DNA of 64,000 bases from Trinickia diaoshuihuensis (GTDB taxonomy: Bacteria > Pseudomonadota > Gammaproteobacteria > Burkholderiales > Burkholderiaceae), in NCBI RefSeq assembly GCF_003390925.1, contig NZ_QUBS01000090.1, positions 124,001-188,000 on the forward strand. Direction: 5' to 3'. Each line of letters begins with the position of its first letter. Position 1 is the first letter of the stretch. The notes under the pieces were generated by a model, which searched no databases, had not been told where the DNA came from, and saw nothing but the letters and a program-made list of their open reading frames with translations. Positions 27,912 through 37,108 of the stretch are shown here, in pieces. A program made the position numbers and the translations under genes.

Positions 27912-29939
27912 ATGTCATCTATGTTTTCCATCCACCCAAAGGTGGGCGTTGCCCGCATAGGCAATAGCAAGAGCGCTTTTTACCTCGGCCCGGAAAGCAC
28001 CGGCGGCCTGCCGCTGGAGTGCGACGCGGGAGGCAATCCGACGGTGCCCGACGGCAAACCGATCGAGGTCAGCCGCTTCAAGGATGCCGTCGGCGGCATC
28101 AAACGCCAGGCCGCGCGCTTCAAGATATTCGAACATCTAAGCGACGGCAGCCATGCCGAAGTCACACTTGCCGATCCGCGCGTCGCTCGCATCGAGTGGA
28201 CCGCCCACATTGCCAACAAAAAGCCGATTTGGTACACGTTCTCGGAACTGCAAGGTGATCTGGAGTTCGGTGACTGGAATAGCTACGAGAAACAACACGT
28301 TCCGCTGAACAACGCCGATGAGACGGATCATGAGAAACGTAAGAAGCTGATGATCGACCCCGGGCCTCGCACCGTCACCGCACCCGGCGACAGGCAAGCA
28401 TTCTCGCGATACACACCGCCCGCCAATTACGCGCATTTCTCGTTTCCGCCGACGACACTCCATCCGTCGATCGACACACTCGGCGAAATCATGATGGACG
28501 ACGACGGCCGGCTCGTGTTGCTCGGCGGTTTCGGCAACTCCGCCGGTATGTCGCCGCTCAGCAACTTCCGCGGCGCGCAAGAGTGGTGGGACGACGTCTC
28601 GGACGGCTATGTCGGCGCGACCGTCTATTTGAAGGACGGCACCGTCGTGGATCTCGAACCGGCTTGGGTAATCGTCGGAAGTCCGAAATTCGCCCCTGAA
28701 CTCGTCAACATCGTGACGCTCGACGACACCGTCTACGACATATCCGTGCGCTTGCTCGACTATGCTCCCGAGCTTTACGACGCCACCGCTTGGCCGGGCA
28801 ATCCCGAGCGCTACGATCCGATCGCCGGCTTCAATACGGAGTATCGACCAAACTTCGAACGCGACATCAAACCGATCATCGAACGTCCCGGCGCTTATCG
28901 CTGGGTCGCGCATACGCCGACGATGAGCGAGTTCTCCCATCCGGCCTTCGACGTGCGCGACGGATCCGATACGAACGCGGCCGCTCGCAAACGCTACTTC
29001 AGCTACTTTCGCGTTCCGGTTCCGCCGGAGTCGTACCGGTTCATCGATGAGGTGGAGAACGGGCCGAACACGCTCATGAGCCAGGACGGCGTTCCGTTGA
29101 TGCCGCTCAATTCGGGCGACAATTCCGTCACCAACACGCTGATTTACAAATTTCTGACGCTCACGCCCACGCAATACTTCTTTTTGCACCAATGGGCCGA
29201 AGGCAAGTTCGACCTCGGGCCAGCCGCGCCTGACCTGCGCGGCGAGGTCACCGAACTCGATCGTTCGGTCCTCGGCAACGTGGTCGGCGGCCCTTTCTCA
29301 CCGGGCATCGAGACATCATGGATCGTACGCAGCCCTAAGCTCTACCGGAAGCCGTTCTGCTACGACATAGCGCATTGGAGCGGCAACCTCGAAGCGCTCG
29401 CGACCCACTACGGGCAACACGGACTGTCGCTGACCTCCGACCCTCAGGACGGTCACGGGGTAGAGCCCGGCGATTTGACGAAGCGCATGGCCATTCCGTG
29501 GCAGGCCGACTTTTTCGACTGCACGATACAAACGCCGAATGCGCTCGATCCTGCCGTGAACCAAAGCGCCGATGGCGTCCAAATCGCACCCACCTACTAC
29601 GTATATTGGTGGCCGCCGCAAAGTCCGATGCACGTGGTGGCAGGAGACATGGACCCCGGCAATCAAGTGCTCGATGGCTACGTCTGCGCGCAGCCGGTAC
29701 AAATCGGCGGCAACAACGGCCTGACGTTGAACATACAGTCGCAATCGGGCTTCAGCCTTACCGCCGCCGGCCAACCGGTCGACTATTCGCGGGGCATCAA
29801 TTCGTTCGGCCAAATGACCTCGGCGTGGAAAGACCTCGGTTTCATCGTCAATATCGGCACCGAGGATTACCAAAATTTCGTGGAAAGCGAACGGAACACG
29901 AACTATCTCGCACAAGGGGCAGGGCTTGGCATCAAGTGA
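27912..29939 (+). CDS. LodA/GoxA-type CTQ-dependent amino-acid oxidase
   Basis: The 675-residue protein starts FSIHPKVGVARIGNS, the hallmark of LodA-like oxidases, which oxidise a free amino acid (lysine, glycine or another) to release ammonia and H2O2 with a cysteine tryptophylquinone built from its own Cys and Trp. Candidate cofactor residues are C537 in FFDCTIQ and W566/W567 in YVYWWPPQSP; the assignment is inferred by resemblance. No signal peptide is visible, as in LodA. GGAG precedes the ATG. It overlaps by 14 bp with the lodB-like gene needed for cofactor maturation, so the pair is complete. The substrate amino acid is not predictable here. Confidence 0.88.
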   Translation: MSSMFSIHPKVGVARIGNSKSAFYLGPESTGGLPLECDAGGNPTVPDGKPIEVSRFKDAVGGIKRQAARFKIFEHLSDGSHAEVTLADPRVARIEWTAHIANKKPIWYTFSELQGDLEFGDWNSYEKQHVPLNNADETDHEKRKKLMIDPGPRTVTAPGDRQAFSRYTPPANYAHFSFPPTTLHPSIDTLGEIMMDDDGRLVLLGGFGNSAGMSPLSNFRGAQEWWDDVSDGYVGATVYLKDGTVVDLEPAWVIVGSPKFAPELVNIVTLDDTVYDISVRLLDYAPELYDATAWPGNPERYDPIAGFNTEYRPNFERDIKPIIERPGAYRWVAHTPTMSEFSHPAFDVRDGSDTNAAARKRYFSYFRVPVPPESYRFIDEVENGPNTLMSQDGVPLMPLNSGDNSVTNTLIYKFLTLTPTQYFFLHQWAEGKFDLGPAAPDLRGEVTELDRSVLGNVVGGPFSPGIETSWIVRSPKLYRKPFCYDIAHWSGNLEALATHYGQHGLSLTSDPQDGHGVEPGDLTKRMAIPWQADFFDCTIQTPNALDPAVNQSADGVQIAPTYYVYWWPPQSPMHVVAGDMDPGNQVLDGYVCAQPVQIGGNNGLTLNIQSQSGFSLTAAGQPVDYSRGINSFGQMTSAWKDLGFIVNIGTEDYQNFVESERNTNYLAQGAGLGIK

Positions 29940-31320
29940 GGGCGCGCTCGATATCCTCGTCGTCGGGGGCGGACCGGCGGGATGCGCCACGGCGTTGCAA
30001 CTCGCACGCGCGGGCCTGAGCGTCGCCATTGTCGAAAAGACGCGCTACGAAGAACCGCGCGTAGGCGAAACGCTATCGCCGGGCACGCGCGGCTTGTTGG
30101 AACATCTCGGCGTATGGCGCGACTTCGAGCGTGCCGGTCATCTTGCTGCATACGGCAATGCGGCCTCATGGGGAAGCGAGGTGCGCGAAGAGCGCGATTT
30201 TCTCTTCACGCCGTACGGACACGGGTGGCATCTCGATCGCCGGCGTTTCGACGCCGATCTTGCCGCCGCGGCCGAACGGGCCGGCGCGACCGTCTGGCGC
30301 GAGGCGCGTATCGCAGAGCCGGTGCGATCGCCTCAGGGTTGGCGCGTCGTCGTCCGCACGCCGGGTTCCGCGTCGACGATCAGCGCGCGTATGCTCGTCG
30401 ACGCCACGGGCAAGGCCCAGGCGCTCGTGAGCCGGCTAGGCGCACGCCGTCGGCGATACGATCGGATGCTTGCGCTCTATTCGGCTTTCCCTATCCGCGA
30501 ACCGATCGCCGATACCTTCACGCTGGTCGAGCCTGTCGAATGCGGCTGGTTCTACTCGGCGAGTCTGCCCGCCGAAAAACCGGCCACCGGCTCCGATCGC
30601 GTATGGTGGGTCGCGTTAATGACCGATGCTCACTTGTGCCGGCGTCACGCGTTACGCTCGCCCGCCGTATGGTCGGGTCTGCTCTCGGGTGCTGGCAGGA
30701 CGATGGAGCGCCTCGGCGCGCGTCCGGTGCCTTTGCGAATCGGCGTGGCGCCCGCGCACTCCGCCAGCCTCGAGCAGATGCACGGCGACGGCTGGCTCGC
30801 GGTAGGCGATTGCGCGGCGAGTCATGATCCACTGTCCTCTAGCGGAATCGCACGCGCGCTCGATTCGGGCATCCGCGCAGCAGGAATCATCACCCGGCTA
30901 CTGTCCAGCGGCGACACCGTTGCGAACCGGACCGCTCTCGATGCACTGCAGGCGAGCCACGAAACCGATTTCGACCGCTATTTGGCCACGCGCGCACAGT
31001 ACTACGCAATGGAGCAACGTTGGCCGAACGGCGAATTCTGGCGGCTCCGGCAACGCGAAATCACGCTCGATCCCGCATCTCGTCTCATAGCGATGCGTGG
31101 GGCCACGTCGCCTGCATATTGGCCGGCAGAGTTGGAGCCTCTCGATCCGGCGTCGCTCATCGCGGCCTGCCGCGAAGCACGCCGGGCCGCCGACATCGTC
31201 GCGACCCACGCGCAACGAGAGCGAATCGGCGATACGCGGATCATTCTTGGTTTGCAGTGGCTCCTTCGAGCCCGCGTATTGGGGGAGGCGTCGCCGCCCC
31301 GTTCGCGCGGCCCACACTAG
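29926..31320 (+). CDS. LodB-like FAD-dependent maturation protein
   Basis: The 464-residue flavoprotein has an N-terminal FAD motif ILVVGGGPAGCATALQL, the RVGETLSPG region of the tryptophan-halogenase-like group and GDCAASHDPLSSSGI near residue 300. LodB-type proteins are needed to form the quinone of the partner oxidase. Start is TTG at 29926 behind AAGGGGC, overlapping the end of the lodA-like gene, so translation is coupled. Its TAG stop shares the tetranucleotide CTAG with the stop of the convergent XRE gene. Confidence 0.88.
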   Translation: MASSEGALDILVVGGGPAGCATALQLARAGLSVAIVEKTRYEEPRVGETLSPGTRGLLEHLGVWRDFERAGHLAAYGNAASWGSEVREERDFLFTPYGHGWHLDRRRFDADLAAAAERAGATVWREARIAEPVRSPQGWRVVVRTPGSASTISARMLVDATGKAQALVSRLGARRRRYDRMLALYSAFPIREPIADTFTLVEPVECGWFYSASLPAEKPATGSDRVWWVALMTDAHLCRRHALRSPAVWSGLLSGAGRTMERLGARPVPLRIGVAPAHSASLEQMHGDGWLAVGDCAASHDPLSSSGIARALDSGIRAAGIITRLLSSGDTVANRTALDALQASHETDFDRYLATRAQYYAMEQRWPNGEFWRLRQREITLDPASRLIAMRGATSPAYWPAELEPLDPASLIAACREARRAADIVATHAQRERIGDTRIILGLQWLLRARVLGEASPPRSRGPH

Positions 31321-31889
31321 AACAGCCGCGGCGTACCAACCCAAACGAGCGTCGTTTCGACGTTGCCGGTATTGGACCAGCTATGGGGCACCGTGGATTC
31401 GTAGTGCGCGCTATCGCCCGCGTAGAGCACGAAGGTTTTGCCCTCGAGCGTCAGCGACATCTCGCCCGAGATGACATAGACGAACTCCTCGCCCGCGTGC
31501 GTCGTGACTTCGGCCGAGGGCTGCCCGGCGGGCAACCGCACCAAGATGCTTTCCAGTTGGCTACCGACCGACGAGTTCGTCAGCCGGGCGAAGAGGTCGG
31601 TCGAATCGGCGAAGCTGAAAAAACGCAGTTGACCCGCGCGCCGCACCGAGCGCTCCTCGCTCGGCGTATCCACGAAATATTGGAGCGTGACGCCCAGCGC
31701 GGCGGCGATGCCGGCGAGGGACGTCAGCGACGGGGTGGCGAGGCCGCGTTCGACTTGCGACAGAAACGGCTTCGAGATGCCTGCCGCGGTTGCCGTTTCA
31801 TCGAGCGTTTTATGCAGCCGATGCCTCAGCGCTCGGATCTTGCTGCCTAAATCCGCAGCTTGGCGGGCACTTTCGACGTTCAAAACCAT
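31317..31889 (-). CDS. XRE-family regulator with C-terminal cupin
   Basis: The 190-residue protein joins an XRE helix-turn-helix (IRALRHRLHKTLDETATAAG, then SKPFLSQVERG) to a cupin_2 sensor (THAGEEFVYVISGEMSLTLEG, then GDSAHYESTVPHSW). Such regulators often control amine, polyamine or amino-acid metabolism by binding a small ligand in the cupin. It is convergent with the lodA/lodB-like pair and shares its last bases with lodB. Control of that pair is possible but not shown by position. Confidence 0.92.
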   Translation of the reverse strand: MVLNVESARQAADLGSKIRALRHRLHKTLDETATAAGISKPFLSQVERGLATPSLTSLAGIAAALGVTLQYFVDTPSEERSVRRAGQLRFFSFADSTDLFARLTNSSVGSQLESILVRLPAGQPSAEVTTHAGEEFVYVISGEMSLTLEGKTFVLYAGDSAHYESTVPHSWSNTGNVETTLVWVGTPRLF

Positions 31890-32072
31890 AGGAAATGCAC
31901 TGCTCGCAGTGGTTGGGGGGACCGCTCGTTATATGGCGCCAAGCGCCCCGTCGCGTCTTCGCGCAACGTTGTACCGGGGTAGACAAAGCACTCTATGTTG
32001 CCAGAATACGAATGCGTTACGCAAAAAGGGTGTCACCTATGAGGGTTTACCGTAAGTTGCAACCGGCAAGCT

Positions 32073-32969
32073 TCAATCCAAGAACTCCCCGGCGCGCCGC
32101 TTCAACACGGAGCTGAATTCGTCCAGCCAGCCGATCGACAAGCGCCAGCTCTGCCAGTACAAATCGACGTCGAGATGCCGGCCCGGCGCGAGTTCGACGA
32201 GTTCGCCCCGCTCGAGCAACCCTTCGATCATTTGGGTGGGGCACATGCCCCAGCCGAGCCCCGTCGCGCATGCCCGCAAATAGCCGCCGACATGCGGCAG
32301 CCAATGCTGGGGCGGGTCGATCTCCGCCCGCGTCAGACGCCGCATGAATCGCGCTTGCAGCGCGTCCTTCGGATTGAAGACCACGCACGGCGCCCGGCGC
32401 AGCGCCTCCCGACCCACTCCGTCACCGAAATACTTTTGGAAGAACGCCGGCGAGCAGACCGCGAGATAGCGCATCCGCCCGAGCCGTACCGAACGGCAAC
32501 CCTGCACCGGCTCGGCTTGCGTCGTTACCGCGCCTTGCACGCTGCCGTCGCGAATTCGCTGAGCCGTGTGGTCCTGATCGTCGATGACGAGATCGAGCAG
32601 CATGCGCCGCTCGGCGCAAAACGCCGCCACGGCGTCGACGAACCAGGTACCGACGCTGTCGTCGTTGACGGCCACGCGCAGCGTTGGCCACGACTGGCCG
32701 AGCAGGCTTCCCGCCATCGACGGCATGTCGTCGGCCAGTTGGGCTTCGAGCAGCCGCACGCGCTCGGTGTGGCGGCAGAGCAAGGCGCCCGACGCCGTAG
32801 CCACGCACGGCTGCCCGCGCTTGACGAGCACGCTGCCGACGCGCTCTTCCAACAGCTTGACGCGCTGCGAGACCGCCGACGCGGTCACATTCAGCTCGCT
32901 CGCCGCCCGGTCGAACGAGCCATGCCGCACCACCGCGGCCAGCGCGTCGAGCAAAGCATAGTCGATCAT
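32073..32969 (-). CDS. argP: LysR-family ArgP/IciA regulator of arginine export
   Basis: The 298-residue LysR protein begins MIDYALLDALAAVVRHGSFD and has the SAVSQRVKLLEERVG recognition helix of ArgP. In the family, ArgP with arginine activates argO, and lysine bound to ArgP blocks that activation. It is divergent from the LysE/ArgO gene across a 97 bp gap that should hold its binding site. Identity rests on sequence character plus this classic gene pair. Confidence 0.92.
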   Translation of the reverse strand: MIDYALLDALAAVVRHGSFDRAASELNVTASAVSQRVKLLEERVGSVLVKRGQPCVATASGALLCRHTERVRLLEAQLADDMPSMAGSLLGQSWPTLRVAVNDDSVGTWFVDAVAAFCAERRMLLDLVIDDQDHTAQRIRDGSVQGAVTTQAEPVQGCRSVRLGRMRYLAVCSPAFFQKYFGDGVGREALRRAPCVVFNPKDALQARFMRRLTRAEIDPPQHWLPHVGGYLRACATGLGWGMCPTQMIEGLLERGELVELAPGRHLDVDLYWQSWRLSIGWLDEFSSVLKRRAGEFLD

Positions 32970-33066
32970 TAGCGTTCCTTAATCGGCATAAGCCAAATTA
33001 GCTGTTCTTAGATGCATTCGGCATGCAGACTAACGCTATCCACTCGCATCGTCTACTCGCCTCATC

Positions 33067-33696
33067 ATGAACTGGACCGCTTACGCACACGGCGCGGCGC
33101 TGTGCGCCTCGCTCATCGTCACCATCGGAGCGCAAAACGCTTTCGTGCTTCGTCAGGGCATCATGCGCTCGCACGTCGGCAAAATCGTGACGCTATGCAC
33201 CGTCTCGGATTTCTTGCTGATCGCGGCCGGCGTCGGAGGCGCCGCGGCGCTGGCCACGCACTACCCGCGCGTTATCGAATTCGTCCTGTACGGGGGGTTG
33301 GCCTACCTCGCTTGGTTCGGCTTCTCCACGCTGCGGCGCGCATGGCGCCCCGGCCATGCGGTCATGCAAGTGCCGAGCGAGCAAGCACCGGCAAACGCGC
33401 CGGTACGGCAAAGCGGATGGTCGGTGGTCTTCATGACGCTCGCCTTCACTTGGCTCAACCCGCACGTCTATGTCGACGTGCTCCTGTTGATCGGCACGGC
33501 CGGTGCGCGCGAGCCCGAGGGCGCCAGAGTGTCGTTCGCGCTCGGCGCGATGACCATTAGTCCGCTCTGGTTCATCTCGCTTGGCTATGGTGCGCGGCTT
33601 TTAGCTCCGCTGTTCCGCAAGGCCACGGCGTGGCGGCTGCTCGACGGTGCCATCGGCAGCATGGTGCTGTTCGTGGCGGCGGCGCAACTGCGCTGA
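33067..33696 (+). CDS. argO: LysE/ArgO-family basic amino-acid exporter
   Basis: The 209-residue inner-membrane protein has five to six hydrophobic segments and the family start HGAALCASLIVTIGAQNAFV and LRQGIMRSHVG. The fourth segment carries LAFTWLNPHVYVDVLLLIG, typical of ArgO/LysE. It exports arginine (and possibly lysine or canavanine) and is paired with argP. It could relieve amino-acid excess next to the amino-acid oxidase pair, though no direct link is visible. Confidence 0.93.
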   Translation: MNWTAYAHGAALCASLIVTIGAQNAFVLRQGIMRSHVGKIVTLCTVSDFLLIAAGVGGAAALATHYPRVIEFVLYGGLAYLAWFGFSTLRRAWRPGHAVMQVPSEQAPANAPVRQSGWSVVFMTLAFTWLNPHVYVDVLLLIGTAGAREPEGARVSFALGAMTISPLWFISLGYGARLLAPLFRKATAWRLLDGAIGSMVLFVAAAQLR

Positions 33697-33846
33697 TAGG
33701 TTCGTCCGGGGGCCGCTGTACGCCTCCCAATAGATCGGACGCCTAAACGTTCGGATTCTTAAGTTGTCACGAGATCGTGCTATAAACGCACCACGGCAAT
33801 CGTTTGCGTTCGGAAGACGCGCCCCACGGCTGTGAGGTCTCGATTC

Positions 33847-34050
33847 ATGAAAATCGTCGGCTACTGTGCACTCTGGTCGGTCGCGCTCGCGCTGCTCCTC
33901 GCGATGTGCATGATTCTCAAGGAAGGGCATATCGACCGAAGAGGCGCGACGGACAGCGATGTGGCCGCCGCCGGCAAGGTCACCGGCTCCGCGCCGGCAA
34001 CGTCCACGACGCCCAAGCCCATTTCACGCGCGGCCCTGCCGACGGTCTGA
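33847..34050 (+). CDS. Small membrane-anchored hypothetical protein
   Basis: A 67-residue protein starts with one strong hydrophobic segment (YCALWSVALALLLAMCMIL, residues about 6-24) followed by a polar, alanine/threonine/proline-rich tail. GAGG lies about ten bases upstream of the ATG. The plan is that of a small single-pass inner-membrane protein or an uncleaved signal anchor. I do not recognise a family and assign no function. Confidence 0.55.
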   Translation: MKIVGYCALWSVALALLLAMCMILKEGHIDRRGATDSDVAAAGKVTGSAPATSTTPKPISRAALPTV

Positions 34051-34802
34051 CCCTCCCCCCGAACGCAGGCGGTTCGGCCGACCGCAGTCATGCGGCTGGG
34101 CCCGCTTCGTCGTCGCCCGCGATTCGCGCTCAGGAATGCCGAACTGATGCGATTATTGCAGCGCAAGTTGAACCGTTTCCAAGCATAGCTGGGCGCAGAG
34201 AGTATTCCGCTCGCCCATATGGGCCATCGATTAGCCTTTAAACATATTAAACAATCGCGCCCACAACGACCCTTTCAAATTGAAATCGCATCGCTATTTC
34301 CGCAAATGCACATGCGGTTCACTCATGCGATTGCGATGAATTCATCGTTTCCAACCGCGCGTCATGCGGCGGATCTATCGGCCACATTTACTTCGTATTT
34401 CGCCGCACCGCCGGCCGAACGGACGGTGGCGCCCGGCCCGCCTCGATGCGCAACCGGCGCACACCTTCCGCCCGTATCTCGAATAGATTCACTCAATCCG
34501 CATGCGAAAGGGGTGAAATCTCACATTGTCGACCGTTTTAAACGATCGCTCAAACCCGCATAAATATTGAGGAATTTAGAAAAAGTCGTTTGGATCCGCG
34601 TCTCTATTTACACGAATCGTGAGACACCCGTAAGGTAACGCCCGCTGCCCTCGATATGCCAATTGAGGGTAAATATCCACCCATTCCATATCGCGAGCTC
34701 CGCGGGATCGGGGTCAGTGCTTCGGAAAAAGCGCCCTGCGTCGATTTTCCGTCGATCGTTCAAGCGCTAACTTCGGCCGACTGCGGAGCATGGAGACACA
34801 CT
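34051..34802. other. Non-coding gap, AT-richer, upstream of the exported-protein cluster
   Basis: This 752 bp stretch has lower GC than its surroundings, especially at 34220-34330 and 34555-34640. Open frames in it (for example 34219-34563) lack a ribosome site and recognisable domains. It probably holds the promoter of the DUF2957 cluster; I found no clear palindrome or terminator. Confidence 0.5.
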
Positions 34803-36410
34803 ATGGCGCCTACCGCGCGCATTCATTCTTTTATTGCGGCATCCGCCGGCGCCTTGGCCGTCGCGTTGCTGACGAGCGGCTGCAGCGGTGGCGGTTCGGA
34901 CAACCCCGCGCCGATCGCGACCGCGCCTTGTTCGAGCAACACGTGTTCGGGTTCGGGCGCGGCCACGCAGCCCTCCCCGCCTACGGTGCTGTGCCCCGCC
35001 ACGCTCGATTACACCACCACCTACACCGGCGGCTCGGGCAGCGGCGAGTACATCAAGGTCAAGTTCGATACGTCGAAAAAGCAGTACCAAATGACCTTCA
35101 TCGAATCGGAAGTGCCGACCTCCGCCGGGCAAGTCAACACGACGCGGGCCGGCTTGACGATCACGGGCGATTTCCAAAACGCCGACCAGTACCAAATCAC
35201 GAACACGCAAGGCGTGGCCACGACGCCGCTCAAGCTGCCCACGGCCGAGCAAAACCGCTGCGCGTTCGTGCTCAAAAACGGCCAAACGGCCGACGGCAGC
35301 TACAAGGTCGCGATCAATCCGGACGACCCTCCGATGCTGTTCGTCGGCAACGGCATCGTGGGCGGGGGCATTCCGGGATCGACGGTGCAATTCGCCGGCC
35401 TCGAAGTCGCACCGGGGACCTTCTTGGCGACCGTTCCCAGCAAGACGTTCGACTATTACCCCTTCGTCGCATTCAGCCAAACCGTGACCGACTTTTCGAA
35501 AGTGGCCGGCCACTACAACGAACTCGGCATTCACTTCACGCCGACGGGCGGCGACCTTCAAACGACGCCCGATATCCCGACCGGCACGTTGCTGGGATGG
35601 CAAGCGGACGGCGTACAAGTGACCGAGACGATGAATGCCGACGGCTCGTGCACGCCCGATAGCGGGCAGTCGTACACGTCATGTCCGACGAGCGGCGGTA
35701 ATTGGACCCTGCGAACGAATACCGATGGATCGGCGGACAATGTCTTCACCAGCGCGGCGAACATCGACTCGGGGCTCGGCGCCAACGTCTACCCGGCCCT
35801 CGGCGCCGGCTTGCTGCAAGTCCCCCTCGCGGGCGATCAAGCCCACGGCATCATGATCGCCGGGCAATTGAACGGCCAAATCATCCCCGTCGTCATCCGC
35901 GTGGGCTACGCGCACTCGGGCGCCACGCTCGTCGACTCCTCGGTGGACGATCAACTCGGCATCTCGTTGCTCGCCCCCGTCGCGAACGTCGATCCGTCCA
36001 CGATGACCGGTGCGTATATCGGCGCGAACAGCGTAACCGCTTGCGGCATCGTGAGTGCTTATGCCCCCACCTCCACGTCACCGCCCGTTTTCGAAGGCGC
36101 TTGCCTCGACGATACGACGACGCGCAATCCGGGCGTCAACTACACATCGACGATTTTCCAGGGGACCAGCGCGTCGTTCTTGAATCCGTTCACCTCCACC
36201 GCGGCGACCAACTTCTCGCTCGACTTCACGCAAAGTCAGCCGGGGCTCGTCAAAGTCACCGCGCAAAACAACTTCACCTCGGGCGCCGCCACCGTCTTCA
36301 AGACGGGCGACACCGGCTACATGATCAAAGTGGGCTCCGTGTTCGCCGTGCTGATGAACGGCACGGGCCTGCCGAATCCGTTCTTCACGATTGGCGCGTT
36401 CGTACAGTAA
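34803..36410 (+). CDS. DUF2957 lipoprotein (copy 1)
   Basis: The 535-residue protein has a lipoprotein signal ending LLTSGC (Cys 27; the -3 Thr is slightly off consensus), a low-complexity Gly/Ser/Pro linker and then the DUF2957 body starting LCPATLDYTTTYTGGSGSGE. The family is known mainly from Burkholderia and has no assigned function. The body is rich in beta strand and small residues, as in surface or periplasmic beta proteins. The ATG at 34803 has GGAG upstream; a longer frame to 34656 lacks one and would bury the signal. A paralogue lies at 37109, with a PraB-like gene between. Confidence 0.85.
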   Translation: MAPTARIHSFIAASAGALAVALLTSGCSGGGSDNPAPIATAPCSSNTCSGSGAATQPSPPTVLCPATLDYTTTYTGGSGSGEYIKVKFDTSKKQYQMTFIESEVPTSAGQVNTTRAGLTITGDFQNADQYQITNTQGVATTPLKLPTAEQNRCAFVLKNGQTADGSYKVAINPDDPPMLFVGNGIVGGGIPGSTVQFAGLEVAPGTFLATVPSKTFDYYPFVAFSQTVTDFSKVAGHYNELGIHFTPTGGDLQTTPDIPTGTLLGWQADGVQVTETMNADGSCTPDSGQSYTSCPTSGGNWTLRTNTDGSADNVFTSAANIDSGLGANVYPALGAGLLQVPLAGDQAHGIMIAGQLNGQIIPVVIRVGYAHSGATLVDSSVDDQLGISLLAPVANVDPSTMTGAYIGANSVTACGIVSAYAPTSTSPPVFEGACLDDTTTRNPGVNYTSTIFQGTSASFLNPFTSTAATNFSLDFTQSQPGLVKVTAQNNFTSGAATVFKTGDTGYMIKVGSVFAVLMNGTGLPNPFFTIGAFVQ

Positions 36411-36492
36411 GGGTGGTATCGCTTCATCCGACGGCCGGCAGCGCCAACCGGCCGCCATCAATCCTGCCTTTAACCTGATGAGAGGTCTCAAC

Positions 36493-36969
36493 ATGAAGAG
36501 TTTCAAACTCATCCCCGTAGGTGCGGCATTGGCATTGTTCCTCGCGGCTTCGGCATCGGCATACGCCGTTACCATTTCGCCGGCGGGTCCCGTCACGCTG
36601 ACGGGATCCACTACCCTCACGAAGGGAATCACTTCGGTCAGTTGCACGGCCAACTTCACGGGCACTGTCTCGTCCGCCGGCGCGATCTCCATTTCGGCAG
36701 CCAAGTTCACCGGCGGCACGCTGTGTTCGGGCGTCACGCCGACGGGATTGCCTTGGACCGGCACGGTGACATCGACGACTGCCCTCAAGTTGAACAACGT
36801 CGCGGTGAACACGCTCCTGGGCGCATGCGGTCCGAGCGCGATTGTGGGCAGCATCACCGAGAACACGACGCTACAAGAAACGACGATCACCCTGACGAAC
36901 CAACCTCTCTCCGGCGGTTGCTCGGTAACCGGCACGCTCACGACGTCGCCGTTCCTGACGATCAAGTAA
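36493..36969 (+). CDS. Secreted PraA/PraB-like protein
   Basis: The 158-residue protein has a clear Sec signal (MKSFKLIPVGAALALFLAAS, cleaved near SAYA) and a Ser/Thr/Gly-rich all-beta mature part with about four cysteines (SVSCTANF, GGTLCSG, LLGACGPS, SGGCSV). It resembles the 'activator of alkane oxidation' PraA/PraB family, secreted proteins linked to growth on hydrophobic substrates and, for PraB, to biofilm matrix. GAGAGG precedes the ATG. It sits between the two DUF2957 genes in the same direction. The family match is from general resemblance and needs a profile search. Confidence 0.6.
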   Translation: MKSFKLIPVGAALALFLAASASAYAVTISPAGPVTLTGSTTLTKGITSVSCTANFTGTVSSAGAISISAAKFTGGTLCSGVTPTGLPWTGTVTSTTALKLNNVAVNTLLGACGPSAIVGSITENTTLQETTITLTNQPLSGGCSVTGTLTTSPFLTIK

Positions 36970-36976
36970 CACGCTA

Positions 36977-37033
36977 ACCGCGGCTGAACCGCCGCGGTGC
37001 GCAGCGCGCCCGCCTCACGAGGAGCGGGCGCGC
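36977..37033 (+). terminator. Tandem GC-rich hairpins, terminator-like
   Basis: Two perfect stems follow the PraB-like stop: ACCGCGGC/GCCGCGGT (36977-36998, six-base loop) and GCGCGCCCGC/GCGGGCGCGC (37004-37033, ten-base loop). Only a short TTT follows a few bases later. They probably stop or slow transcription, or protect the upstream mRNA, before the second DUF2957 gene. Confidence 0.55.
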
Positions 37034-37108
37034 GCACCTTTCGCGCCGCTAGCATCCGGTTCTCTCATGGCTCCGGCATCGATCAAAAATTTTTATTCGG
37101 GACTCCTC

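Noticed and set aside
34219-34563. 114-codon frame in the gap upstream of DUF2957
   Set aside because: No ribosome site, no domain and composition that follows the local AT-rich drift.
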